From: Nocardiopsis kunsanensis DSM 44524
GTDB taxonomy: Bacteria; Actinomycetota; Actinomycetes; Streptosporangiales; Streptosporangiaceae
Direction of reading: 5' to 3'
Length of the DNA: 41,741 nt
NCBI RefSeq assembly: GCF_000340965.1
Contig: NZ_ANAY01000005.1
Location: 1-41,741 of the forward strand
Each line of letters opens with the position of its first letter. Position 1 is the stretch's first letter. The notes under the pieces were generated by a model that ran no database searches, was not told the DNA's origin, and saw nothing but the letters and a program-made list of their open reading frames with translations. Shown here piece by piece: positions 1 to 10,900 of the stretch. Both the position numbers and the translations under genes were made by a program.

Positions 1-364
1 TGCCGCTGCGGGGGCCCTCCTTGGTCACGGAGTCCTGGAGGGTGGGTCCGTCGATGTACTCGGTGGCGATCCAGGGCTCGTCCGCGTCGGGGTCGGCGTC
101 CAGGATCGAGGCGATGCAGAACCCGCTCACCCGCCGGGCCTGGTCCACCTCCGTGGCGAACCGGCGCCGCATCTCGGTGTCACCGGCCCAACTCGCGTGC
201 AGCACCTTCACCGCCGCCAACCGGCCCGCCTCGTCCTCACCCAGGTACACCTCGCCGAAACCGCCGCGCCCCAACGGGCGCAGGATCCGGAAACCGCCCA
301 CAGTACGTTCTTCGGGCCCGTGTTCCGGGATCGATCCGGTGTCCTGGTCCAGGGGTTCGTCCAC
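1..364 (-). CDS. Serine/threonine protein kinase, N-terminal part (cut by window edge)
   Basis: Only about 121 N-terminal residues are visible; the gene continues past position 1. After about 22 variable residues comes a Hanks-type kinase fold start: VGGFRILRPLG, the glycine-rich ATP loop GRGGFGEVYLG at residues 32-42, and the ATP-anchoring lysine in AAVKVL at residue 53. The next region (RRRFATEVDQARRV) fits helix C, and WIATEYIDGPTL fits the hinge. The start is set at GTG 364 because an in-frame TGA lies 24 nt upstream and AAGGA sits about 9 nt before the GTG. Actinobacterial kinases of this class often carry a C-terminal membrane or sensor part, which cannot be seen here. It is transcribed away from acnA's terminator and so probably has its own promoter in the gap at 365-670. 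Substrate unknown. Confidence 0.9.
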   Translation of the reverse strand, partial: MDEPLDQDTGSIPEHGPEERTVGGFRILRPLGRGGFGEVYLGEDEAGRLAAVKVLHASWAGDTEMRRRFATEVDQARRVSGFCIASILDADPDADEPWIATEYIDGPTLQDSVTKEGPRSG

Positions 365-670
365 GCCCGTCCCGTTCCTTGGTCGTCATGCGTGCGGTCG
401 CCCGGTCCGCGCCCTGGAACCGTGGTCGACACAGCAGGGTCTTCGGTCCGGGACGGCGCGTCCGGCGCTCCGCGCAGCCGACGCGGGGCGCGCGAGGACG
501 GCGTCCCCGGTTGGGGGCCCTCCCAGATTAGCCACAGAAGGCGGGTGCCGGGTACTCCAGTACCGGCTCCCGGCCCCTCCGGACCGGTCACGAGGCAGGA
601 TCCCGCCCCGCGAGTTCGTCGCCGTGAGCCCCGCGCCCGGGCGCGGTCCGCGCGTGCCCGGCAGAACGAA
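365..670. other. Intergenic region upstream of the kinase
   Basis: About 300 nt without a credible gene: open frames here lack good starts and match no family I know. It holds a small dyad, GGTACT-CC-AGTACC, at 551-564. A possible TAATCT -10 box on the minus strand (525-530) lacks a recognisable -35 at the right distance. The kinase promoter must lie here or further right, but I cannot place it with confidence. Confidence 0.5.
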
Positions 671-705
671 GGGGCCGCCACCGTCGGTCGGACGGTGGCG
701 GCCCC
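671..705 (-). terminator. Hairpin terminator of acnA
   Basis: A perfect 15-bp inverted repeat (671-685 with 691-705, stem starting GGGGCCGCCACCGTC) and a 5-nt loop begins about 50 nt after the acnA stop codon on the minus strand. There is no T-tract, which is common for actinobacterial terminators. Confidence 0.85.
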
Positions 706-753
706 CGTGAACCGCGCGGCGCACCTGTTGGGTGCGGAGCGGAGCTCGAACCG

Positions 754-3766
<3,013 letters not shown>

Positions 3767-3813
3767 TATCTTGACATCAAGTTATCTGACTTGTATCTCG
3801 ATATCAAGTTATC
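3767..3813 (-). promoter_or_regulatory. Twin 20-nt operator-like dyads over the acnA promoter
   Basis: Two copies of a partly symmetric 20-mer, TATCTTGACATCAAGTTATC (3767-3786) and TATCTCGATATCAAGTTATC (3794-3813), agree at 18 of 20 positions and are 27 bp apart. Read on the minus strand, TTGATA (3802-3807) and TAACTT (3779-3784) are separated by exactly 17 bp and form a good sigma-A-type promoter for acnA, so each dyad overlaps one promoter hexamer. The half-site arrangement (TATCTTGA-NN-TCAAG) resembles sites of MarR/UrtR-type regulators. TamR of Streptomyces, reported to control aconitase genes, is one candidate; that link is inference from memory. Confidence 0.65.
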
Positions 3814-3853
3814 GGGTGCCCGCCACGGGCGGACACCCGCCCCCCGGAAAGAC

Positions 3854-4789
3854 TCACGCGACCTGCGGTGCCACTTGCTCGGCCACCAACGCGAGGTGGT
3901 CCAGGTCGGACATGTCCAGCACCTGGAGATAGAGGCGTTCGGCCCCCGCCTCGGCGAACCGGCCGATCTTGTCCACCAGCTCGTCCGGGCTGCCCGCCAG
4001 GCCGTTGGCCCGCAGTTCCGCGGGCTCGCGGCCGATGCGCTCGGCCCGCCGGGCGATCTCGGCCTCGTCCCGGCCCACGCAGAGCACCTGCGCCGCCGAG
4101 TAGGTCATGGGCCCGGTACGGGAGGAAGCCGCCACGGCGTCGCGTGTACGGCCGAAGGCGGCCGCGGTCTCCTCCAGCGAGGAGAAGGGCACGTTGTACT
4201 CGTCGGCGAACACGGCCGCCAGGCGCGGGGTGCGCTTGGGGCCGGTCCCGCCGATGATGACCGGCGGGCGCGGTCCCTGTTGCGGCTTGGGCAACGCCGG
4301 CCCCTCCGAGAGGCGGTAGTACTTGCCCTCGTAGCGGAAGGACTCCCCCACCGGTGTGCTCCACAGGCCGGTGATGATGTCCAGCTGCTCCTCGTACCGG
4401 TCGAACCGCTCGCGGCCGGCCTTCGGGAAGGGGATCCCGTAGGCGGCGTGCTCGTCCTCGTACCATCCCGCACCGAAGCCGAACTCGACCCGGCCCCCGC
4501 TCATCCGGTCGACCTGGGCCACGGAGACGGCCAACGGGCCGGGATAGCGGAAGGTCGCCGCGGTCATGAGCGTGCCCAGTCGGATCCTGGAGGTCTCGCG
4601 GGCCAAGCCGGCCAGAGTGATCCAGGCATCGCTGGGCCCGGGCAGACCACTCACGTGGTCACCCATGTGCAGCAGGTGGTCGGAGCGGAACAGTCCGTCG
4701 AAACCGAGGTCCTCAGTGGCCCTGGCGACGGCGAGTTGGTCCTCGTAGGTGGCCCCCTGTTGGGGCTCGAGGAAGATCCTCAGGCGCAT
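3854..4789 (-). CDS. LLM-class F420-dependent oxidoreductase
   Basis: A 311-residue luciferase-like (bacterial luciferase / F420) TIM-barrel protein. It begins MRLRIFLEPQQGATYEDQLA and continues through GLFRSDHLLHMGD, RIRLGTLMTAATFRYPG and VDRMSGGRVEFGFGAGWY, the pattern of actinobacterial F420-dependent reductases and dehydrogenases (the TIGR03560-like group). The ATG at 4789 is preferred because similarity to the family begins exactly there and the upstream residues are low-quality and Arg-rich; the ribosome site is weak (GAGGTG about 15 nt upstream). The substrate cannot be told from sequence. The gene runs in the same direction as acnA but about 375 nt separate them and the acnA promoter lies between, so it is probably independent. 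Confidence 0.9.
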   Translation of the reverse strand: MRLRIFLEPQQGATYEDQLAVARATEDLGFDGLFRSDHLLHMGDHVSGLPGPSDAWITLAGLARETSRIRLGTLMTAATFRYPGPLAVSVAQVDRMSGGRVEFGFGAGWYEDEHAAYGIPFPKAGRERFDRYEEQLDIITGLWSTPVGESFRYEGKYYRLSEGPALPKPQQGPRPPVIIGGTGPKRTPRLAAVFADEYNVPFSSLEETAAAFGRTRDAVAASSRTGPMTYSAAQVLCVGRDEAEIARRAERIGREPAELRANGLAGSPDELVDKIGRFAEAGAERLYLQVLDMSDLDHLALVAEQVAPQVA

Positions 4790-5196
4790 GGGCCCATTTT
4801 CACCCACCTCGGCCACAGCGCCGAATTCGTCGCACCACTCCAGCTCCGGCAGGCCCCGCGCACGGCCCCGGCCTGCCGGACACCGCTTGCGCGGCGGCCC
4901 CTCGCGCAGCGACGACGAGGCCGTCGGCCGGACACCGGTGCCAGCCGACCGCCGCACGGATCCGCGACACCGTCACGGGCACGGCCTCCGGTCGGCCCGG
5001 AACCGCGGCCACCGGAGCGGGGAGGCACTGACCAGGGACGGAACGCGGAACGGCGCCCCGGACCCGTGCCGCAGGAACCATTCAGGATGATTCCCGACAC
5101 ACCATCTTGTATTTGGCAAATATTTTAATTGGAAGAAAATATGATGCTTTCGGCCGACCCCATCCGGGGCGGAGCCCTCTTCCGGAGGTGGTGTCC
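4790..5196. other. Intergenic region between the divergent LLM and LPxTG genes
   Basis: About 300 nt of GC-rich sequence with no supported gene, followed from 5101 by a sharply AT-rich island. The open frames in the GC-rich part are compositionally biased (Arg/Gly/Pro) and look like chance frames. Confidence 0.5.
5101..5145 (+). promoter_or_regulatory. AT-rich promoter island with dyad, upstream of the LPxTG gene
   Basis: A run of mostly A and T in a very GC-rich genome. It contains the inverted repeat ATATTTT (5120-5126) / AAAATAT (5136-5142) with a 9-nt spacer, and a TTGGCA at 5113-5118 that could serve as a -35 box. It lies 50-95 nt before the start of the cell-wall protein. It could be a promoter, a regulator site or a target of an Lsr2-type AT-binding silencer; the exact hexamers are uncertain. 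Confidence 0.45.
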
Positions 5197-6288
5197 TTGT
5201 CCGTGTCCCGTGCGCTCCTCACCGCGCCTGCCGTCCTCCTCGGCAGCGCCGTGGCCCTGGCTCCTGCCCCGGCCACCGCCGACGCCGGAGAGGACTTCCC
5301 CGCGAGCGCGGACAGCACTCTGGTGCGCCTCGAGGCCCCCGGGGAGGACCTACGAGGGTTCTGGGGCCACGTGCACGCCGAGTCCGAACTGGGCGAGGAC
5401 CGGGCCGCCGCGGAGTTCGCCACCGACCCCACCGGCATCACCCCGTACCTGGAGGTGGCCGGTCCGCAGCGTTCGGAGGTCGGGACCAGCGCCGAGGGGA
5501 CCGGGCACGCCGAGGCACACACGGCGGCCGCGGGCGTGGAGCTGGTCCTGCCCGGCGAGGAAGAACGGCCCCTGGTCTCCGTGGACGGGCTGCGCACATC
5601 GGTGGCCTGCGATTTCCACGGAAACCTCTCGTGGGACCATGCGCTGGGCGGCGAAGGCTTCAGTGAGCAGGTCCTGACCGTCATGGGCACCCCGATCGCA
5701 GCGGACGAACCAGAGGTCACCGAGGTCGTCGAGGGCCCCGGCGGGAAGGCCGCAGAGATCACCGTGACCACGGACCGGCCCGACAGCGAGAGCGGGCGCA
5801 GCGGGAGCGCGGGCACCACCGTGACCGCCGTCCAGGACGGCGAAGAGCTGTTCGAGCTGACCCTGGGCGAGGTCGCCGTCGAGTGCGGCACCCCCGAGGA
5901 CACCGTCGACGGGGAGAGCGGAACCGACGGTGAGGAGGCCCCTGCCTCGGACGGGACCGACGAGCGCTCCGAGCCCCTGCCGGAGACCGCCGAGGAGGAG
6001 CGGACCGCCCCCGAGCCCGGGTCCGGTGCCGCGCCCGGGACGGAGACGCCGACCGAGGAAACACCCGCGGAGGAAGCACCCGCAGAATCCGGCCGGGACG
6101 ACTCGGACCGGACCGCGGAGGAGGACGCCGCTGCCGGCACCGAGCACGGTGACTCCGGGCAGGGGCTGCCCGTGACCGGCGCGGCCGTGGCCGGTCTCGC
6201 CGCTGTGGGAACGCTCGCACTCGCCGGTGGCGGCCTCGCCCTCCACCTGGGCCGCAAGCGCCGCAGCGCCGCCCCCGACGACGACTGA
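5197..6288 (+). CDS. Secreted LPxTG-anchored cell-surface protein
   Basis: 363 residues with a clear secreted, wall-anchored architecture. A signal peptide (SRALLTAPAVLLGSAVAL, then a likely cut after ATADA) is followed by a 200-residue extracellular region with no recognised domain. Then comes a Glu/Thr/Pro-rich stalk with repeats like ETPTEETPAEEAPAE, and finally LPVTG (residues 324-328), a hydrophobic helix and a positive tail (GRKRR), the standard sortase sorting signal. The start TTG 5197 is chosen because GGAGG (5184-5188) is 8 nt upstream; GTG 5203 is an alternative. No sortase gene is in the window. The central part contains ESELGEDRAAAEFAT and VACDFHGNLSWDHALGG, which I do not recognise. 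Function unknown; a surface or spore-wall role is possible. Confidence 0.85.
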   Translation: MSVSRALLTAPAVLLGSAVALAPAPATADAGEDFPASADSTLVRLEAPGEDLRGFWGHVHAESELGEDRAAAEFATDPTGITPYLEVAGPQRSEVGTSAEGTGHAEAHTAAAGVELVLPGEEERPLVSVDGLRTSVACDFHGNLSWDHALGGEGFSEQVLTVMGTPIAADEPEVTEVVEGPGGKAAEITVTTDRPDSESGRSGSAGTTVTAVQDGEELFELTLGEVAVECGTPEDTVDGESGTDGEEAPASDGTDERSEPLPETAEEERTAPEPGSGAAPGTETPTEETPAEEAPAESGRDDSDRTAEEDAAAGTEHGDSGQGLPVTGAAVAGLAAVGTLALAGGGLALHLGRKRRSAAPDDD

Positions 6289-6395
6289 GCCGCCGGAACG
6301 CCTGAGCGCGCGGGCCGGGGGCAGGCCCCACGCAGCCGTGCACACGGGCCGGGCGGGGGTTCCGCCGGTGTGCAGGGCGGGCCGGGGCTGCTGGG

Positions 6396-6415
6396 GCCTC
6401 CGGTCCGGCGGAGGC
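6396..6415 (+). terminator. Possible terminator after the LPxTG gene
   Basis: A 7-bp hairpin GCCTCCG / CGGAGGC with a 6-nt loop, about 110 nt after the stop codon, without a T-tract. The GC-rich gap 6289-6576 holds nothing else that I can identify. Confidence 0.4.
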
Positions 6416-6576
6416 TCAGCCCCTCCGGAGGCTCTCGGCGCCACCGGCACCCCGCGTGTACCGCCCCCCCCGCCCGGAAAGGGCGCCCCGGTACCGCGGG
6501 GACGACCCTCGCGGCCCCGGATCCGGTTCCGCCGTACGACCGGGACACCCCGCCCCCGAACGGGTACACACAGTGC

Positions 6577-6870
6577 ATGACGGATGACCCCCTGCTCCCG
6601 GAGGACCGTGCCCGCCTCGTCAGGCTTCTCGCCCTCATGGAACCGGAACACGCCCGGGACGTGGCCGCACACCTCGGTATCGACCTCTGCACCGAACCCA
6701 CGGCAGGCCCCGGCCCCCGGGAACCCACCGCTCGGGGCTCCCAGCACGCGGACCCCGCGGAACCGGACGGGGACCCCGGCTCCGCACGAGAGGACCCTTC
6801 CGGCCAAGACCCCTCGTGTCTTCCCCCGCACGGGGCCGAGGTCCTGCACGTTCTCCGGGAGCGGCCGTGA
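6577..6870 (+). CDS. Small hypothetical protein (97 aa)
   Basis: Begins MTDDPLLPEDRARLVRLLAL and has a plausible amphipathic helical N-terminal half (MEPEHARDVAAHLGIDLC) followed by a disordered Pro/Glu/Asp-rich tail. I recognise no family. There is no good ribosome site, but TACACA lies at 6565-6570, 6 nt before the ATG, which could be the -10 box of a leaderless transcript. It ends 15 nt before the convergent rRNA methyltransferase stop. The ordered N-terminus favours a real gene, but the frame could also be fortuitous. Confidence 0.45.
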   Translation: MTDDPLLPEDRARLVRLLALMEPEHARDVAAHLGIDLCTEPTAGPGPREPTARGSQHADPAEPDGDPGSAREDPSGQDPSCLPPHGAEVLHVLRERP

Positions 6871-6885
6871 CTCGGGCCCCGCGGC

Positions 6886-8175
6886 TCAGTCCAGCTCGCG
6901 GTGGCGCGGGGCGAGCTTGACCGGTTCCAGGACCGCCAGGCACTCCACGTGGTGGGTCATCGGGAACGCATCGAAGGCGCGCAACTCGGTCAGCCGGTAC
7001 TTGCGGCGCTCGAACTCGGCGAGGTCCCGGGCGAGCGTGGCCGGGTCGCAGGAGACATAGGCGACCGCACGCGGGCGTGTGCCGGCGATCAGGTTCACCG
7101 TCTCCTTGCCCGCCCCCGAACGCGGCGGGTCCAGTGCCACCACGTCGGCGCGCACGTCCGCCCACTCGCGCATCTGCGCCGCGGCGTCCCCCTGTTCGAT
7201 ACGCACCTGTTCCAGGTCGCGCAGGTTGTAGCGGGCGTCGCGCACGGCATCGGCCCCGCTCTCCACGCCCATCGCGCGTCCCTCGGGCCCCACCGCCTCG
7301 GCGAGGAAACGGGTGAAGAGGCCGGCCCCGCAGAACAGGTCGAGGGCGGTCTCGCCCTCCTTGGGCCGCAGCGCCTCCATGACCGCGTGGGTCAGGACCC
7401 GGCCGGCCTCCGGGTGCACCTGCCAGAACCCGCCGGCGCTGACCCGGAACTCACGCTCGTCGACGTTCTCGCGCACACCCTTGCGCCCGCGTACCTGCTG
7501 GATCCGGCCGCCCTTGAACCGCCGCAGCACCGCGCTGGAGGCCTTGAGCTCGGGCAGGGTGCCGAGTTTGGCGCCGACGGGGTTGACGACGACGGCCCGG
7601 TCGGCGCGGGCGGCGGAGGCCACACCCTCGACGTCGCGGATGCCCTTCCACCGCACCTCGGGGATACCGAGCTCGGTCACGCCGGGGTGGGCGATCAAAC
7701 AGCGGTCGACGGGTTCGACCTCGTGGGAGCGGTGGCGGCGCAGTCCGGCGTGGCCGTCCTCGTCCACGGTGAACCGCACACGGGTGCGCCAGCCGAGGCC
7801 GTCAGGAGTCCCGGGGAGCTCCTCGACCTCGACCTCGCGCTCGATACCGGCGATACGGCGCAGCTGCTCGCCGATCACCTGGCCCTTGATGCGGCGCTGG
7901 GCCGGGAGCGAGGCGTGCTGCCAGTCGCAGCCGCCGCACTTACCGGGGCCGGCGTAGGGGCAGGGGGCCTCGACACGGTCGGGGGAGGCTTCGAGGACCT
8001 CCACGGCGTCGCCGCGCAGGAACCGGGTGGTCTCCTCGGTCACCCGCACGCGTACACGTTCGCCGGGCAGGGTGTGGCGCACGAAGACGACCTGGTCCTC
8101 GTGGCGCCCCACGCACCACCCTCCGTGGGCCACGTCGTCGACGGTGAGCTCGAACTCGGTACCCACACGGGTCAT
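6886..8175 (-). CDS. 23S rRNA (uracil-C5)-methyltransferase, RlmD/TrmA family
   Basis: SAM-dependent RNA m5U methyltransferase, 429 residues. An N-terminal TRAM (OB-fold) domain (about 1-60) is followed by the iron-sulfur cysteines CPYAGPGKCGGC (Cys 72, 80, 83) and Cys 159 in VDRCLIAHPG, the RlmD/RumA-type [4Fe-4S] set. The class I fold carries LDLFCGAGLFTRFLA for SAM binding, VVALDPPRSGAGKE, the catalytic nucleophile Cys 376 in VSCDPATLARD, and the general base Glu 411 in HHVECLAVLE. The start ATG 8175 has GAAGGA 7 nt upstream. Whether the target is U1939-type 23S rRNA or tRNA U54 is not certain; the cluster favours rRNA. A TrmA-like gene next to ceoBC is also found in mycobacteria (from memory). 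Confidence 0.95.
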   Translation of the reverse strand: MTRVGTEFELTVDDVAHGGWCVGRHEDQVVFVRHTLPGERVRVRVTEETTRFLRGDAVEVLEASPDRVEAPCPYAGPGKCGGCDWQHASLPAQRRIKGQVIGEQLRRIAGIEREVEVEELPGTPDGLGWRTRVRFTVDEDGHAGLRRHRSHEVEPVDRCLIAHPGVTELGIPEVRWKGIRDVEGVASAARADRAVVVNPVGAKLGTLPELKASSAVLRRFKGGRIQQVRGRKGVRENVDEREFRVSAGGFWQVHPEAGRVLTHAVMEALRPKEGETALDLFCGAGLFTRFLAEAVGPEGRAMGVESGADAVRDARYNLRDLEQVRIEQGDAAAQMREWADVRADVVALDPPRSGAGKETVNLIAGTRPRAVAYVSCDPATLARDLAEFERRKYRLTELRAFDAFPMTHHVECLAVLEPVKLAPRHRELD

Positions 8176-8393
8176 GGCGGTGTCCTTCGATGGTCGGGGC
8201 GCGTCACGGTGACCATGCACGCACAGCCACCCACCGTTCCCAATCTACTGTCCTGCGGGCCCGTTCCGGCCGCGCTCGCGTCCTGACAGGAGGTCAGGCA
8301 CACGTACCCCGGGGATCTGTGCCAGGCTGTGTTCTCGAGGGCATGGATCGTTCGGTGCCCGGTGAGGGTTGTCTCGACGGAAGCGCGGACCAG

Positions 8394-9068
8394 ATGCACA
8401 TCGTGATCATGGGGTGCGGCCGAGTGGGGTCCACTCTCGCGCACACGCTGGTGGACCTCGGGCACACGGTCGCGGTGATCGACCAGGACCCCGACTCGTT
8501 CCGGCGGCTGCGCGGGAACGTCGCCAAACACGCGGTGCGCGGCGTGGGGCACGACCGTGAGGCGTTGCAGACCGCAGGGATCGAACGGGCCTCGGCGTTC
8601 GTCGCGGTCAGCAACGGTGACAACTCCAACATCATCGCCGCCCGGGTGGCACGTGAGACCTTCGGGGTCGAGAACGTGGTCGCCCGGATCTACGACCCGC
8701 GGCGCGCGGCGGTCTACCAGCGTCTGGGGATCCCCACCGTGGCCACCGTGGGGTGGACGGCCGACGCGATCCTGCGGCGCATGATGCCCGGGGACGAACA
8801 GCTGGCCTCCGCGCCGGAGTGGCAGGACGCGTCGGGGACCTTGGCGATGCAGGAGGTACCCCTGCCCGAGGGGTGGACCGGCCGCAGTGTCACCGAGCTG
8901 GAACTGGGCCGGGGCCTGCGTGTGGTGTACCTGACACGCAGCGGCCGGATCCTGCTGGCCGGGGTGGACCAGGTGCTGGAGGCCGGCGACGTGCTGCACG
9001 TGGTGGCCCACTCCCAGGACCTGGAGGGTCTGCCCGAGCGGTTGGCCGACGATACGGAGCGTGGTTGA
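8394..9068 (+). CDS. ceoB: TrkA-type K+ uptake regulator (CeoB-like)
   Basis: Cytoplasmic NAD(H)-binding RCK subunit of a Trk/Ktr potassium system, 224 residues. The Rossmann nucleotide motif is MHIVIMGCGRVGSTLAHTL at the very N-terminus, with the acidic VIDQD strand end. The TrkA_N domain continues to about residue 120 (FVAVSNGDNSNIIAARVAR), and a TrkA_C ligand domain ends the protein (MQEVPLPEGWTGRSVTELEL). The ATG at 8394 matches the family start; the ribosome site (GGAAG) is weak. It is directly followed, one nucleotide after the stop, by a second TrkA-like gene, as in mycobacterial ceoB-ceoC. No channel (TrkH) gene is in the window. Confidence 0.93.
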   Translation: MHIVIMGCGRVGSTLAHTLVDLGHTVAVIDQDPDSFRRLRGNVAKHAVRGVGHDREALQTAGIERASAFVAVSNGDNSNIIAARVARETFGVENVVARIYDPRRAAVYQRLGIPTVATVGWTADAILRRMMPGDEQLASAPEWQDASGTLAMQEVPLPEGWTGRSVTELELGRGLRVVYLTRSGRILLAGVDQVLEAGDVLHVVAHSQDLEGLPERLADDTERG

Positions 9069-9069
9069 G

Positions 9070-9744
9070 ATGCGGATCGCCATCGCGGGTGCGGGGAGCG
9101 TGGGCCGCTCCATCGCCACGGAGCTGGCCGGCAGCGGCCACGACGTGCTGCTCATCGACCGGGACACCCGGCGGATCGGGGTCGACGACATACCCCAGGT
9201 GGAGTGGCTGCTCGCCGACGCGTGCGAGTTGGCCACGTTGGAGGACGCCCGTCTGGGCGACTTCGACGTGGTCGTCGCCGCCAGCAGCGACGACAAGGTC
9301 AACCTCGTGGTCTCGCTGCTCGCCAAGAGCGAGTTCGGGGTGGAACGGGTGATCGCCCGGATCAACGCGCCCGAGAACGAATGGCTCTTCGACGACTCCT
9401 GGGGCGTGGACCTGGCGGTCTCTCCCCCGCGGTTGATCGCGGACCTGGTCGAGGGTGTGCCCGAGGAGGACCCGGAGGACGAGGGTGCCCGCCCGCCCCT
9501 TCCGGGGGCCGAGATCGCAGAGACGGTCCTGTCCGCGCACAGCACCTTCGTGGGGCGTGCCGAGTCGGAACTGACCGCGGCGCTACCCGAGGGCACCGCG
9601 CTCGTGGCGGTGCTGGGCCCGGGCGGGGTGCGCCCGCCCGAGCCGTCCCGGGAGCTGGCCGTGGGCAACACACTCGTGTTCCTCGCCGCCCCGGAAGCCC
9701 TGAGCGTCCTGGAGGAGCTGCTCGGCCCCGCGGACGAGACCTGA
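9070..9744 (+). CDS. ceoC: TrkA-type K+ uptake regulator (CeoC-like)
   Basis: 224 residues; the second RCK-type subunit. N-terminal MRIAIAGAGSVGRSIATELA is the nucleotide-binding loop, with LLIDRD as the acidic end of strand 2, then VVVAASSDDKVNLVVSLLAK; the C-terminal third is a TrkA_C-like domain (FVGRAESELTAALPEG). ATG 9070 is chosen over GTG 9061 because GGAG (9056-9059) is 10 nt upstream and similarity starts at MRIAI. The stop codon of ceoB and this ATG are one base apart, so the pair is co-transcribed and probably co-translated. Together they likely form a hetero-octameric gating ring for a K+ channel encoded elsewhere. Confidence 0.93.
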   Translation: MRIAIAGAGSVGRSIATELAGSGHDVLLIDRDTRRIGVDDIPQVEWLLADACELATLEDARLGDFDVVVAASSDDKVNLVVSLLAKSEFGVERVIARINAPENEWLFDDSWGVDLAVSPPRLIADLVEGVPEEDPEDEGARPPLPGAEIAETVLSAHSTFVGRAESELTAALPEGTALVAVLGPGGVRPPEPSRELAVGNTLVFLAAPEALSVLEELLGPADET

Positions 9745-9751
9745 GGTTCCG

Positions 9752-9788
9752 CCCCGAGCACGGCCCGTAGGGGTTCCGTGCTTCGGGG
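9752..9788. terminator. Bidirectional terminator between ceoC and the DUF3159 gene
   Basis: Arms CCCCGAGCACGG (9752-9763) and CCGTGCTTCGGGG (9776-9788), one bulged T, 12-nt loop, placed between the two convergent stop codons. Confidence 0.75.
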
Positions 9789-9810
9789 ACGCCTGTCACC
9801 GGCGCACGGT

Positions 9811-10605
9811 TCAGGGTGCCTCGGGTCCGCCCTTCTCCTGGGGGTTCTCCTGGCCCCCGGGACCGTCGGCGTCCTCGGAGGAACGTCCCAGGGGGGTCCG
9901 GCCGCGGGCGAGGACCCACACCATCCCCGTGAAGGCGGCGACCTGCAGGGGCCAGCCCATGGCGACCTTGGAGAAGCCCAGCAACGCGAACGTGTCGGCC
10001 CACTCGTAGTGTTCGGCCAGCCACAACGGATACTGGACGAGCACACGGATCACGCACGGCAGGATCAGGAGCCAGGTCAGACGCGAGGCGAGCGTGACCA
10101 CGGCGGGATTCGTGCGCCAGGAGGTGAAGTCCTCCTTGTTCCCGATGAAGGGGCCGATCATCAGTCCGATGGCGGGCCAGCGGATCAGGATCGTGCCGGT
10201 GAGCACCACCGCGTACACGGCGTTGTAGATGATGCCGGGCAGGAAGGCGTCGGCGGCGTTACCGCTGCGCATCGCGAACAGCGCGGCGATCCCGATCCCG
10301 AACAGGCTCGTGATGACGTACTGGGGCGAGGAACGCTGCACCAGGCGGATCAGGCCGAGGAGCAGAGCCACGACCACGGCCGCGGTGATCGACCGGCCGA
10401 GTTCGGTGGTCACGACGTAGCCGATGGTGAAGGTCAGCGTGGGTACGGCGGCCTCGACCATGCCGCGTTTGCCGCCCAGGGCCTTCGACAGCTGGGAGCG
10501 GACCAGGGCCTCGACGGTGTCCTCGGTGACCCGGGGTGTGCCGTCGGTACTGTGCCGGTCTTCCGACAAGACGGACTCCTCGGTGGCCCGATACTGCTCG
10601 GTCAT
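9811..10605 (-). CDS. DUF3159 multi-pass membrane protein
   Basis: 264 residues, conserved actinobacterial membrane protein. A short cytoplasmic N-terminus (RSQLSKALGGKRGMVEAAVP) is followed by about six hydrophobic helices, including TLTFTIGYVVTTEL, AAVVVALLLGLIRLV, VITSLFGIGIAALFAM and AVYAVVLTGTILIRWPAIGL. The conserved loop SWRTNPAVVTLASRLTW and the ending GMVWVLARGRTPLG fit DUF3159. Its gene sits beside ceoBC as in mycobacteria (Rv2693c, from memory). The ATG at 10605 has no ribosome site; TTG 10569 has GAGGAG 6 nt upstream and is a serious alternative. A GC hairpin (10626-10643) lies just before the ATG. Function unknown; transport of a small solute is a guess only. Confidence 0.88.
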   Translation of the reverse strand: MTEQYRATEESVLSEDRHSTDGTPRVTEDTVEALVRSQLSKALGGKRGMVEAAVPTLTFTIGYVVTTELGRSITAAVVVALLLGLIRLVQRSSPQYVITSLFGIGIAALFAMRSGNAADAFLPGIIYNAVYAVVLTGTILIRWPAIGLMIGPFIGNKEDFTSWRTNPAVVTLASRLTWLLILPCVIRVLVQYPLWLAEHYEWADTFALLGFSKVAMGWPLQVAAFTGMVWVLARGRTPLGRSSEDADGPGGQENPQEKGGPEAP

Positions 10606-10900
10606 CTGGGTGTTGGGCGCACAGGCCCCGCCCTCGAGCGGGGAGGAACGCCCTCTCCTTCCTGGCGCAGGTTCACGGAAGACCTCGACGGTAGTCTCCG
10701 GTCTCACACGTCTTCGACGCGGAGTCACCCGCCATCCTGAACCAGCCTAGGCCACGTGTCACCCTTTACACAGGCCGTTGGGACAGGCGGTCACGGACCC
10801 CGGGGCGGGTTCGTCCGTGTTGGTCCTCGGATGTCGCGTGCGGCTTCTCCGGGCCTTCCGTACGCTGGCAGCTGCACCCGCCGTCGCGAGGAAGGCCCGC

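Noticed and set aside
5082..6728. Ser/Pro-rich 548-codon minus-strand frame
   Set aside because: Overlaps the signal-peptide/LPxTG gene completely and has the composition expected from its antisense.
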